40,250 nucleotides of DNA from a bacterium. Lineage in GTDB: Bacteria > Electryoneota > RPQS01. A program made the position numbers and the translations under genes. The notes beneath the pieces are model-generated. The model saw nothing but the letters and a program-made list of their open reading frames with translations. It searched no databases and was not told the DNA's origin. Each line of letters starts with the position of its first letter. The first letter of the stretch is position 1. The stretch spans positions 1 to 40,250 of the forward strand of contig JAHJDG010000117.1 in NCBI GenBank assembly GCA_018812265.1. Direction: 5' to 3'. Positions 33,003-40,250 of the stretch are shown in pieces.

Positions 33003-35180
33003 ATGAAACGGACATTGATTATTCTGCTGACTCTGGTGTCGGCGGCCGCATTGGCTGCGGTTCCGCAGCAAATCAATTATCAGGGATACCTGACGGATCC
33101 AGTGGGTAGTCCGCTGGATACAACGGTAGCCATGACGTTCAAACTCTACACCGATTCCACGGCGGGGAGCTTGTTGTGGACGGAAGCGCGTCCGTCGGTC
33201 ATGGTGACGGAGGGGCTGTTTGACGTCCGGCTCGGACAGGTCACTGCTTTTGGCGAGGGAGTTTTTGCGGTTCCTGAATTGTGGCTGGAGATCACGGTGG
33301 GAGACAATTCGGAAATGACGCCGCGCTCGAGAATCGTTTCGGTGGGTTATTCGTTTCGCACGGGATCGGTGGACGGTGCGAGCGGGGGGACAATTTCCAG
33401 CAGCGTAAATATTTCCGGCAATCTGAAAGTTGCCGGCATGGCGGAGATTGGATTGAACAACGAAGCCGTGGGATCGTATTCTCTCGTTGTCGGGGAAAAT
33501 AATGTAACAGAGGGAAACTGGTCCACGATCGGCGGCGGCGAGTCGAATCATACCACCAGTTCCTACACCACCATCGGCGGTGGACAAAACAATAATACGA
33601 TCGGGATGCACTCGGCGATTGGCGGCGGCAAGCAGAATCTCACAGGGGACACGTGCGCTGTTGTTGGTGGAGGACTGCGCAACGCAGCGCTGGGAAAGTA
33701 CTCGGTTGTGGCGGGCGGCGGCGGGACGGGTACAGCCGATTCCAATGTTGCTGCAGGCGACTATTCGGCCATTCTCGGCGGCTATCGCAATCGGGCTACG
33801 GCCCCTCGCTCGACCGTAGCCGGTGGATGGATCAACAGCGCTGAAGGGGACGCCGCTTTCGTGGGTGGCGGCTGGACAAACCATGCCACCGGTTTCCAGA
33901 GTGCCGTTCTCGGTGGAGAACAGAATTCCGCATCCGGCGTGTTGTCAGCCATTGGAGGAGGATTTCACAACACGGCTTCCGGAAAGTTCTCCGGGATTAC
34001 GGCTGGTCGCTATAATGAGGCCTCCGATTCCGGCGCGACGGTGGGCGGGGGCGGGTACAACGCAGCACGAGGGAAATATTCCGTGATCGCGGGGGGCGGA
34101 GGCACGAGCGCAACCGATTCCAATTCGACGATTGGTGACTACTCAACTGTTGGCGGAGGCAAAAGCAACAGTGCGAGCGGTTATCTGGCCACGATAGATG
34201 GCGGCTACTCTAATAGTGCTACCTTTTACGGTACCACGATAGGCGGTGGTTTTGAAAACTTATCAGGCAACCCATACGCCACGGTGAGCGGCGGCTCGTA
34301 CAACGAGGCGACCGGCGTCAAAGCCACAGTGGGCGGCGGTGGTGGCAATACCGCCTCCGGCGAAGAAGCTACGGTAGGCGGCGGGTATGCTAACAGTGCC
34401 ACCAGCAATCGCGCCACGGTAGGCGGAGGCGCGTACAACGAAGCAGCCAATAATGCAGCCACGGTGGGAGGCGGCCAAAGCAATCAGGCGACCGGCGATC
34501 GCGCCACGGTAGGCGGGGGCAATATGAACCGAGCCACCGGTATCTGTGCCACGGTGAGCGGCGGCTACAACAATTGGGTCTCGGGCTCAAGCAGCACAGT
34601 GGCGGGCGGGATAAACAACACCTGTTCGGGAGCCCGCACTTTCGTATGCGGCAACAATGCAACTGCTGTGGCCGACAGTTCTTTTGTCTTCAACGACGGA
34701 CGGTACGATGGCAACATCGGTCAAGTATCGCAGCCGCGGCGTTTCATCGCCATTGCTTCGAACGGGACATATTTTTATTCCAATGCGGCCGCATCGCTGG
34801 GTGTGGTGCTGCCCGCCAACGGGACGGCGTGGTCGGCGATCTGCGATTCGACCAAGAAAGTGCGTTATGGCCAAGTGGACACCAGGGATGTGCTACAGAA
34901 AATCGCGCAACTGCCGATTGAGACGTGGAGCTACAAAGACGACCCAAACAGCATTCGTCATATAGGCCCGATGGCGCAGGATTTCTGGAGATTGTTCGGC
35001 TTGGGAGATGACAGTCTGAGCATTTCGACGCTCGATCCCGACGGCATTGCGCTGGCGGCGATACAGGAGTTGGCCAAGAGAAATGAGAAACTGAAAGAGG
35101 AAGTCGCGCTGCTCCGTTCGCAGGTGCAGACGCTAATGGCAGCCAAGCAAGAATCAGCCGTTGTACGGGGAAGTAAGTGA
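33003..35180 (+). CDS. Secreted beta-roll fibre protein with S74-like domain, paralogue 2 (Ser to Cys)
   Basis: This 725-aa protein has the same layout: signal peptide (KRTLIILLTLVSAAALA), N-domain INYQGYLTDPVGSPLDT, a beta-roll of GGG-N repeats, an S74-like domain and a coiled-coil tail. Two differences stand out. At the self-cleavage position it has Cys614 (CDSTKK, Lys619) instead of Ser. The region before S74 lacks the 'SFAAGRRAKA' signature and reads TFVCGNNATAVADSSFVFND. The C-terminal core (RHIGPMAQDFW, ISTLDPDGIALAAIQELA) is intact, so chaperone folding may remain while cleavage is altered or uses a thiol. GGGGAGA before ATG 33003 fixes the start. The gap to paralogue 1 is 47 nt. Confidence 0.82.
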   Translation: MKRTLIILLTLVSAAALAAVPQQINYQGYLTDPVGSPLDTTVAMTFKLYTDSTAGSLLWTEARPSVMVTEGLFDVRLGQVTAFGEGVFAVPELWLEITVGDNSEMTPRSRIVSVGYSFRTGSVDGASGGTISSSVNISGNLKVAGMAEIGLNNEAVGSYSLVVGENNVTEGNWSTIGGGESNHTTSSYTTIGGGQNNNTIGMHSAIGGGKQNLTGDTCAVVGGGLRNAALGKYSVVAGGGGTGTADSNVAAGDYSAILGGYRNRATAPRSTVAGGWINSAEGDAAFVGGGWTNHATGFQSAVLGGEQNSASGVLSAIGGGFHNTASGKFSGITAGRYNEASDSGATVGGGGYNAARGKYSVIAGGGGTSATDSNSTIGDYSTVGGGKSNSASGYLATIDGGYSNSATFYGTTIGGGFENLSGNPYATVSGGSYNEATGVKATVGGGGGNTASGEEATVGGGYANSATSNRATVGGGAYNEAANNAATVGGGQSNQATGDRATVGGGNMNRATGICATVSGGYNNWVSGSSSTVAGGINNTCSGARTFVCGNNATAVADSSFVFNDGRYDGNIGQVSQPRRFIAIASNGTYFYSNAAASLGVVLPANGTAWSAICDSTKKVRYGQVDTRDVLQKIAQLPIETWSYKDDPNSIRHIGPMAQDFWRLFGLGDDSLSISTLDPDGIALAAIQELAKRNEKLKEEVALLRSQVQTLMAAKQESAVVRGSK

Positions 35181-35220
35181 AACACTTGGCTAACGATAGA
35201 CGAACAAGGGAGATCGGATC

Positions 35221-37053
35221 ATGAAACGAATTCTGATCATTCTGCTGGCTATGTGGTCAGCGACCGTCTTTGGCACGATCCCACAACTGGTGAACTATCA
35301 GGGGTTCTTGACGGATTCAGATGGGAGTCCGTTGGATACGGTGGTGGCGATGACATTCAAGATGTATGATGCTGCTTCGAGCGGCACGCAACTATGGACA
35401 GAGACGCAACCCGCCTGCACGGTACGGGTGGGACTATTCAACGTTCTCTTGGGCTCAGTGGTTGCGATTCCGGACAGTTTCGGCGCGACGAGCCGCTGGT
35501 TGGGAGTGACGGTTGGCGGCAACAGCGAGATGGTGCCACGGACTCGTTTCGTTTCGGTCGGCTATGCCTATCGCGTGGGCACGGTGGACGGAGCCAGCGG
35601 AGGCACAGTCAGCGGTGATGTGAACATCGTCGGCAAAGCGAACATCGGTTCAGGCAATGTGAACACGGGAGCCTACGGCTTCGTCGTGGGTTACAGTGAC
35701 ACGGCATCTGGCGATTACTCGACGATAAGCGGCGGGAAATACAACACTGCCAGCGGCAACTATGCAGCAGTTTGCGGCGGCTGGGACAACGATGCCAGCA
35801 TCCTTGCCACGGTGGGCGGCGGGCAATCCAACACCGCCAGCGGCGGTTTAGCCACGGTGGGCGGTGGCTACGGCAACACTGCCAGCGGCACCTCAGCCAC
35901 GGTGGACGGCGGCGAATACAACGATGCCACCGCCTATGCAGCCGCGGTGGGCGGCGGTCGCTACAATCGTGCCCGAGGCGCTTACTCCGTCGTCGCCGGA
36001 GGCGGCGGCGAAGCGGCCAGCGACAGCAATTCTGCCAGTGGCGATCATTCAGCCATTGGCGGAGGGATGGGAAACGCTGCCAGCGGCGACCGTGCCACGG
36101 TGGGAGGCGGCTATGGCAACGATGCCAGCGGTTATGTGGCGGCGGTCGGCGGCGGCTATGGCAACACGGCCAGCAGGTGGTATACCACGGTGGGGGGCGG
36201 CTGGGGGAACGAAGCCAGCGCGCAATGCGCCACGGTAGGTGGAGGCAATCAAAATAGGGCGACTGTCCTCGGCGCAGAGGTAGGCGGTGGCTACTGGAAC
36301 AGTGCCGTTGACACTTGCGCAACGATTAGCGGCGGCTATAACAACTATGCCAGCGCCGAGTATTCCACGGTGGGCGGCGGTCGCTACAATCGTGCCCGAG
36401 GCAATTATGCGGTCATAGCGGGCGGCGGGGGCGATTCCTGGGCCGATAGCAATTCTGCCAGTGGCAACTACTCGGCAATACCCGGGGGGAGACAGAATGT
36501 AGCCGCCGGCCGTTACTCGTTCGCTGCGGGCCGAAGAGCCAAAGCCAATCACGATGGCAGCTTCGTCTGGGCGGATTCTACGAACAGTGACTTCGCTTCC
36601 TCGGCCATCAATCAGTTCAATGTTCGAGCCTCAGGCGGGGTACGCATTGCCACGACGACGGCGGGCAATGTGGGAGTGAAACTCGACAACGGCGATTCCG
36701 CATGGGAAGTCCTCTCCGACAGCACCAAGAAGACCAACCGCCGAGCCGCCAACACCGAAGAGATTCTGGCCAAGGTTGCTCAGTTGCCTATCGAAGAATG
36801 GAACTACAAGCATCAGGATGCCTCAAACAGACACGTCGGGCCAATGGCGCAGGATTTCTGGAGCCTGTTCCACCTCGGAGACGACAGTTTGAGCATCTCG
36901 ACTATTGATCCAGACGGGATTGCGCTGGCGGCGATACAGGAGCTGGCGAAGCAGGTGAACGCTCTAAAGGAAGAAAATCAAAGTTTGCGTACGCAGGTGC
37001 AGACGCTGATGGCGGCGAAGCAGGAGTCTGCTGTTCTTGGAAGAGACAAATGA
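35221..37053 (+). CDS. Secreted beta-roll fibre protein with S74 chaperone domain, paralogue 3
   Basis: At 610 aa this is the shortest complete member. Signal peptide KRILIILLAMWSATVFG; N-domain VNYQGFLTDSDGSPLDT; then about 20 GGG-N units containing two copies of a longer module (SVVAGGGG or AVIAGGGG, then DSNSASGD/NY); then YSFAAGRRAKANHDGSF and QFNVRASGGVRI. The S74 dyad is Ser499 and Lys504 in SDSTKK, followed by RHVGPMAQDFW and a coiled coil (LAKQVNALKEENQSLRTQVQ). AGGGAGATCGGATC before the ATG is shared with the next gene's leader. The DNA of the repeats is near-identical in 45-bp units, so unit number could change by recombination without frameshift. Confidence 0.82.
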   Translation: MKRILIILLAMWSATVFGTIPQLVNYQGFLTDSDGSPLDTVVAMTFKMYDAASSGTQLWTETQPACTVRVGLFNVLLGSVVAIPDSFGATSRWLGVTVGGNSEMVPRTRFVSVGYAYRVGTVDGASGGTVSGDVNIVGKANIGSGNVNTGAYGFVVGYSDTASGDYSTISGGKYNTASGNYAAVCGGWDNDASILATVGGGQSNTASGGLATVGGGYGNTASGTSATVDGGEYNDATAYAAAVGGGRYNRARGAYSVVAGGGGEAASDSNSASGDHSAIGGGMGNAASGDRATVGGGYGNDASGYVAAVGGGYGNTASRWYTTVGGGWGNEASAQCATVGGGNQNRATVLGAEVGGGYWNSAVDTCATISGGYNNYASAEYSTVGGGRYNRARGNYAVIAGGGGDSWADSNSASGNYSAIPGGRQNVAAGRYSFAAGRRAKANHDGSFVWADSTNSDFASSAINQFNVRASGGVRIATTTAGNVGVKLDNGDSAWEVLSDSTKKTNRRAANTEEILAKVAQLPIEEWNYKHQDASNRHVGPMAQDFWSLFHLGDDSLSISTIDPDGIALAAIQELAKQVNALKEENQSLRTQVQTLMAAKQESAVLGRDK

Positions 37054-37094
37054 GACAGTTGACCAATCATAGATGAACAGAAGGAGATCGGATC

Positions 37095-39314
37095 ATGAAG
37101 ACGGTTTTCATAATTCTGCTGGCCCTGTGTGCGGCGACCGCGTGGAGTGCGGTCCCGCAACTGGTCAGCTATCAGGGTTTCCTAACGGCTACCAACGGCA
37201 CACCGTTGGACACGGTGGTGTCCATGACGTTCAAGATGTATGATGCCGCGACGAGCGGCACGCAATTATGGACGGAAACGCAGCCCGCCTGCACGGTGCG
37301 GGCAGGATTGTTCAACGTTCTCTTGGGCTCGGTGGTCGTGGTTCCGGATTGCTTCCATGGAGAGACGCACTATCTCGGAGTCACGGTCGGTTCGAACACG
37401 GAAATGATGCCGCGTGTCCGCTTCGCGTCGGTGCCTTATGCCTACCGTGTGGGCACCGTGGATGGATCCACCGGCGGAGCGATCAGCGGCAAGCTGAATG
37501 TCGGCGACTACAACTCGAATACGGGGTCTTACGCCAACATCGCAGGCCAAAGCGGTCAAGCGAACGGCGACTGGTCAACCGTCGGAGGCGGCACCGGGAA
37601 TCAAGCAGGCGGAATGTTTGCGACCGTCGGAGGCGGCGTCGGGAATCAGGTTTTGGGCAACCATGGAACGGTCGGCGGCGGCGGCGCAAACAAGGTTCAC
37701 ACGTATCGCGGCACAATCGGTGGCGGTCTCTTGAATGAAACACAGGGCGCCATCGCCACCATCGCCGGCGGCGAAAATAACATCGCCTTCGGTTATGCCT
37801 CGACCATCGGGGGCGGCCTCTACAACAAGGTTTTCGGTCCCTATTCCACCATCGCGGGCGGCGGCGGTCCCAATGCCGAAGACTCCAGCTGCATCATGAA
37901 CATGTATGGCTTCATCGGCGGTGGACGGCGGAATCGGATTGACGGCCTCGCCGGGGTGGTCGCCGGCGGCGAATTCAACCACGCGTCCGGCGACTACTCG
38001 TCTGTGGGGGGCGGACTGAGCGATACGGCCAGCGGCACCTCAGCCACGGTGGGCGGTGGCTATGCCAACACTGCCAGCGGCTATACAGCCACGGTGGGCG
38101 GCGGCTCAAGTAACACTGCCAGCGACAGCAGCGCCACGGTGGGCGGCGGCTCCAGCAACTTTGCCACCCACCTCTATGCCACGGTGGGCGGCGGTGAGCA
38201 TAACCATGCCCGGGGCCCGTATAGCGTCGTCGCGGGTGGCGGAGGCGCCACCCTCGCTGACAGCAACTCTGCCAGCGGCAGTCATTCGGCCATTGGCGGG
38301 GGGACAAGAAACAAGGCCACCTACTATTTTGCCACCGTGGGCGGCGGCAACAACAACACTGCCAGCGGCTACATTGCCACGGTGGGCGGCGGCCGTAACA
38401 ACGAGGCTGCCTTCAACTACGCCACCGTGGGCGGCGGTTACAACAACCGTGCCCGTGGTGAATGTAGCGTCGTCGCGGGTGGCGGAGGCGTCTTCTCCGC
38501 TGACAGCAATTCCGCCAGCGGCGACTATTCGGCCATTGGTGGGGGGACAAGAAACAAGGCCAGCGCCGTCAATGCCACGGTGGGCGGCGGCTCTGACAAC
38601 TATGCCACGGGCGCCAGTGCTACGGTGGGCGGCGGCCCGACGGCTGCAGATTCGAACTCAGCGCTGGGTTACGCATCTTTTATCGGTGGTGGAACAAGGA
38701 ACCAGGCTTCCGACACTAATACCACGGTTGCCGGTGGCAAATCAAATACCGCAAGTAGAGTCGGTGCCACCATTAGCGGCGGGAGAGTCAATACTGCAAG
38801 TGGTGACTTTTCCACAGTAAGCGGCGGCCGTTTCAGCACAGCAACCAATTATGATGCGACAGTGGGCGGTGGTTACCAGAACATTGCCAGCGGCTCGCAA
38901 GCTACAGTGGGCGGAGGAGGCAACAACACAGCCAATGGCCAATATTCTGTGGTGTCTGGCGGCTACAGTAACCGGACCGACACGACCTATACCACGGTAA
39001 GTGGCGGGCGAAACAACACTGCCAGCGGCTACATTGCCACAGTAGGCGGCGGCTATAGTAACACTGCCAGCGCTGACTATGCCACGGTGGGCGGCGGCCT
39101 TTCAAACACTGCCGCCGGTGCCTACTCCTTTGCTGTCGGACGCAGAGCCAAAGCCAACCATAATGGCTCATTCGTGTGGGCAGATCAGACAGACGCCGAT
39201 TTTGCATCATCCGCAAGCAATCAGTTCAATGTGCGAGCTTCCGGCGGCGTACGCATCTACTCCAACTCAGGTCTCACCGCGGGTGTCACCCTTGCCGCGG
39301 GGGCAAGTGCCTAG
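37095..39314 (+). CDS. Secreted beta-roll fibre protein, paralogue 4, ended by an amber stop before its S74 domain
   Basis: The translated part is 739 aa: signal peptide (KTVFIILLALCAATAWS), N-domain VSYQGFLTATNGTPLDT, the longest run of 15-residue GGG-N repeats in the set, then YSFAVGRRAKANHNGSF and QFNVRASGGVRI. The frame stops at TAG 39312-39314 in GASA-stop-AAVSDSTKK. Paralogues have Trp at exactly this place (STW, TAW, SAW), so TGG to TAG is the likely change. The same frame continues into an intact S74 domain. The product would resemble a fibre after self-cleavage but would have folded without its chaperone. AAGGAG 14 nt upstream of ATG 37095 gives the start. Confidence 0.82.
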   Translation: MKTVFIILLALCAATAWSAVPQLVSYQGFLTATNGTPLDTVVSMTFKMYDAATSGTQLWTETQPACTVRAGLFNVLLGSVVVVPDCFHGETHYLGVTVGSNTEMMPRVRFASVPYAYRVGTVDGSTGGAISGKLNVGDYNSNTGSYANIAGQSGQANGDWSTVGGGTGNQAGGMFATVGGGVGNQVLGNHGTVGGGGANKVHTYRGTIGGGLLNETQGAIATIAGGENNIAFGYASTIGGGLYNKVFGPYSTIAGGGGPNAEDSSCIMNMYGFIGGGRRNRIDGLAGVVAGGEFNHASGDYSSVGGGLSDTASGTSATVGGGYANTASGYTATVGGGSSNTASDSSATVGGGSSNFATHLYATVGGGEHNHARGPYSVVAGGGGATLADSNSASGSHSAIGGGTRNKATYYFATVGGGNNNTASGYIATVGGGRNNEAAFNYATVGGGYNNRARGECSVVAGGGGVFSADSNSASGDYSAIGGGTRNKASAVNATVGGGSDNYATGASATVGGGPTAADSNSALGYASFIGGGTRNQASDTNTTVAGGKSNTASRVGATISGGRVNTASGDFSTVSGGRFSTATNYDATVGGGYQNIASGSQATVGGGGNNTANGQYSVVSGGYSNRTDTTYTTVSGGRNNTASGYIATVGGGYSNTASADYATVGGGLSNTAAGAYSFAVGRRAKANHNGSFVWADQTDADFASSASNQFNVRASGGVRIYSNSGLTAGVTLAAGASA

Positions 39315-39662
39315 GCTGCTGTCTCTGATTCCACCAAGAAGCGCAACATCCGCTTGGTGGACACAAGGGACATCTTGACAAGGGTGTCACAGCTCCCCAT
39401 CAAGCAATGGAGCTACAAATCGCAGGACCCGTCCATTGAGCACATCGGCCCGATGGCGCAGGATTTCTGGAATTCATTTCACGTCGGCGATGACAGCTTG
39501 AGCATCTCGACGATAGATCCGGCGGGCATCGCGCTGGCCGCGATTCAGGAGCTGGCGAAGCAGGTGAACGCTCTAAAGGAAGAAAATCAAAGTTTGCGTA
39601 CGCAGGTGCAGACGCTGATGGCGGCGACGCAGAAGTCTTCCATCGAGCAAAGTGGCAGGTGA
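39315..39662 (+). pseudogene. Detached S74 chaperone domain of paralogue 4
   Basis: In frame after the TAG, this segment encodes the complete S74 domain and coiled coil: Ser (codon at 39324) and Lys five residues later in SDSTKK, then EHIGPMAQDFWNSF, ISTIDPAGIALAAIQELA and LKEENQSLRTQVQ. The only starts are TTG 39354 or GTG 39357, after the catalytic Ser and without a convincing ribosome binding site. It is therefore expressed only by readthrough or not at all. Confidence 0.75.
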
Positions 39663-39704
39663 AAAAAAGGTTGTCTGGTGATAAACGTACAAGAGGAGTT
39701 TGCC

Positions 39705-40250
39705 ATGAGGCCGATTATTATCCTTCTGCTGGTCTTGTGTTCGGGAGCTGCGTGGGGCGCGGTTCCCCTGCAGATCGGTCATCAAGGATTCCTGACGAAT
39801 ACGAGTGGGAGTCCGCTCGATACCGTGGTGTCCATGACGTTCCGGCTTTACAATTCTGTGACGGGCGGAACTCCGCTGTGGACGGAGACCCAACCGTCGT
39901 GCACGGTGCGGGCGGGAACGTTCAGTGTTCTCTTGGGTTCGGTGGTGGCGGTTCCGGACAGTTTCAGCGGAACCAGCCGCTGGCTGGGTACGACGGTGGG
40001 GAACAACAGCGAGATGACGCCGCGAACGAAACTGGTCTCCGTTCCGTATGCCTATCGGGTGGGGACGGTGGACGGCGCGAGTGGCGGAACGATCATCGGC
40101 AAGCTCAATGCCGGAACGGGAAACACCAACACCGGGACGTCAGCTTTCGTTTTCGGAGAGAACAGCGCGGCCGGCGGTTCGTATGCTACGGCGAGTGGGG
40201 GGATATCCAACACGGCCAGTGGCTATGCAGCGACAACGTGTGGCGGTCAA
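39705..40250 (+). CDS. Secreted beta-roll fibre protein, paralogue 5 (partial, runs off the window)
   Basis: A fifth copy begins at ATG 39705, six nt after an AAGAGGAG site, 42 nt past the previous stop. The 182 codons present are open to the end. They give a signal peptide (MRPIIILLLVLCSGAAWG), the N-domain (IGHQGFLTNTSGSPLDTVVS, then LWTETQPSCTVRAGTFSV and VPYAYRVGTVDGASGGT), and the first GGG-N type repeats (SYATASGGISNTASGYAA). The rest, including any S74 domain, lies outside. The N-domain resembles paralogues 3 and 4 most. Confidence 0.85.
   Translation, partial: MRPIIILLLVLCSGAAWGAVPLQIGHQGFLTNTSGSPLDTVVSMTFRLYNSVTGGTPLWTETQPSCTVRAGTFSVLLGSVVAVPDSFSGTSRWLGTTVGNNSEMTPRTKLVSVPYAYRVGTVDGASGGTIIGKLNAGTGNTNTGTSAFVFGENSAAGGSYATASGGISNTASGYAATTCGGQ

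Noticed and set aside
30448-40250. Trimeric autotransporter (YadA) genes
   Set aside because: Head repeats are similar, but there is no C-terminal YadA membrane anchor; an S74 domain and coiled coil end the proteins instead.
30448-40250. Prophage tail-fibre module
   Set aside because: Each gene has a Sec signal peptide and no phage structural, replication or integrase gene is seen in the window.

Overview
The window reads as a chromosome segment of a Gram-negative, moderately GC-rich bacterium, most likely from an uncultured FCB-type lineage (Fibrobacteres-Chlorobi-Bacteroidetes superphylum and relatives). The clues are a protein ending in a 'YPNPFN...' FlgD/Por-type sorting domain, secreted DUF4159 and DUF4175 proteins, several SurA/PpiC foldases, and lipoprotein signal peptides. 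Promoter-like sites here look like TTGAC/TTGC-N16/17-TATATT. This assignment is inferred from gene content only. Every supported gene lies on the + strand.

Layout. 1-9.1 kb: mfd (transcription-repair coupling factor), a GT-C/GT39-like membrane glycosyltransferase, then three consecutive envelope foldase genes (a double-parvulin lipoprotein, a small degenerate PPIase lipoprotein, a SurA-like protein). 9.2-12.2 kb: a GNAT acetyltransferase, a dense array of GTAG-headed hairpin (REP-like) repeats, an orphan membrane protein, a DUF4159 protein and a CDGSH iron-sulfur protein. 12.3-20.6 kb: a large DUF4175 coiled-coil membrane protein, a sorting-domain protein broken by one TGA, a TPR protein coupled to it by an ATGA overlap, and a secreted protein related to those labelled 'asparagine synthetase B' in FCB genomes. 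20.7-22.5 kb: two unrecognised genes with winged-helix-like segments. 22.7-25.2 kb: a small alpha-beta-barrel protein and a methyltransferase/ATP-grasp fusion. 25.2-28.3 kb: two repeat-rich spacers that bracket a two-gene operon, a four-TM protein and a caspase-like (C14) protease overlapping by ATGA. 28.3-30.2 kb: a small 'NALKHGL'-type protein and a sodium:alanine symporter with a clear terminator. 30.3-40.25 kb: a strong promoter followed by at least five tandem paralogues of a secreted beta-roll fibre protein carrying a C-terminal S74 self-cleaving chaperone domain; the fifth runs off the window.

Best candidates for something undescribed. (1) The TM protein plus caspase-like protease operon resembles a protease-gated membrane-effector module, but I see no gasdermin features. 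(2) The S74 fibre array has one member with Ser replaced by Cys in the self-cleavage dyad and another with an amber stop four codons before the catalytic Ser. (3) The hairpin repeat families are unusually mixed and have entered coding sequence: three tandem copies interrupt Mfd in frame, another forms the Mfd C-terminus, and a heptamer repeat encodes much of a signal peptide.

I saw no rRNA, tRNA, CRISPR array, transposase or replication origin.
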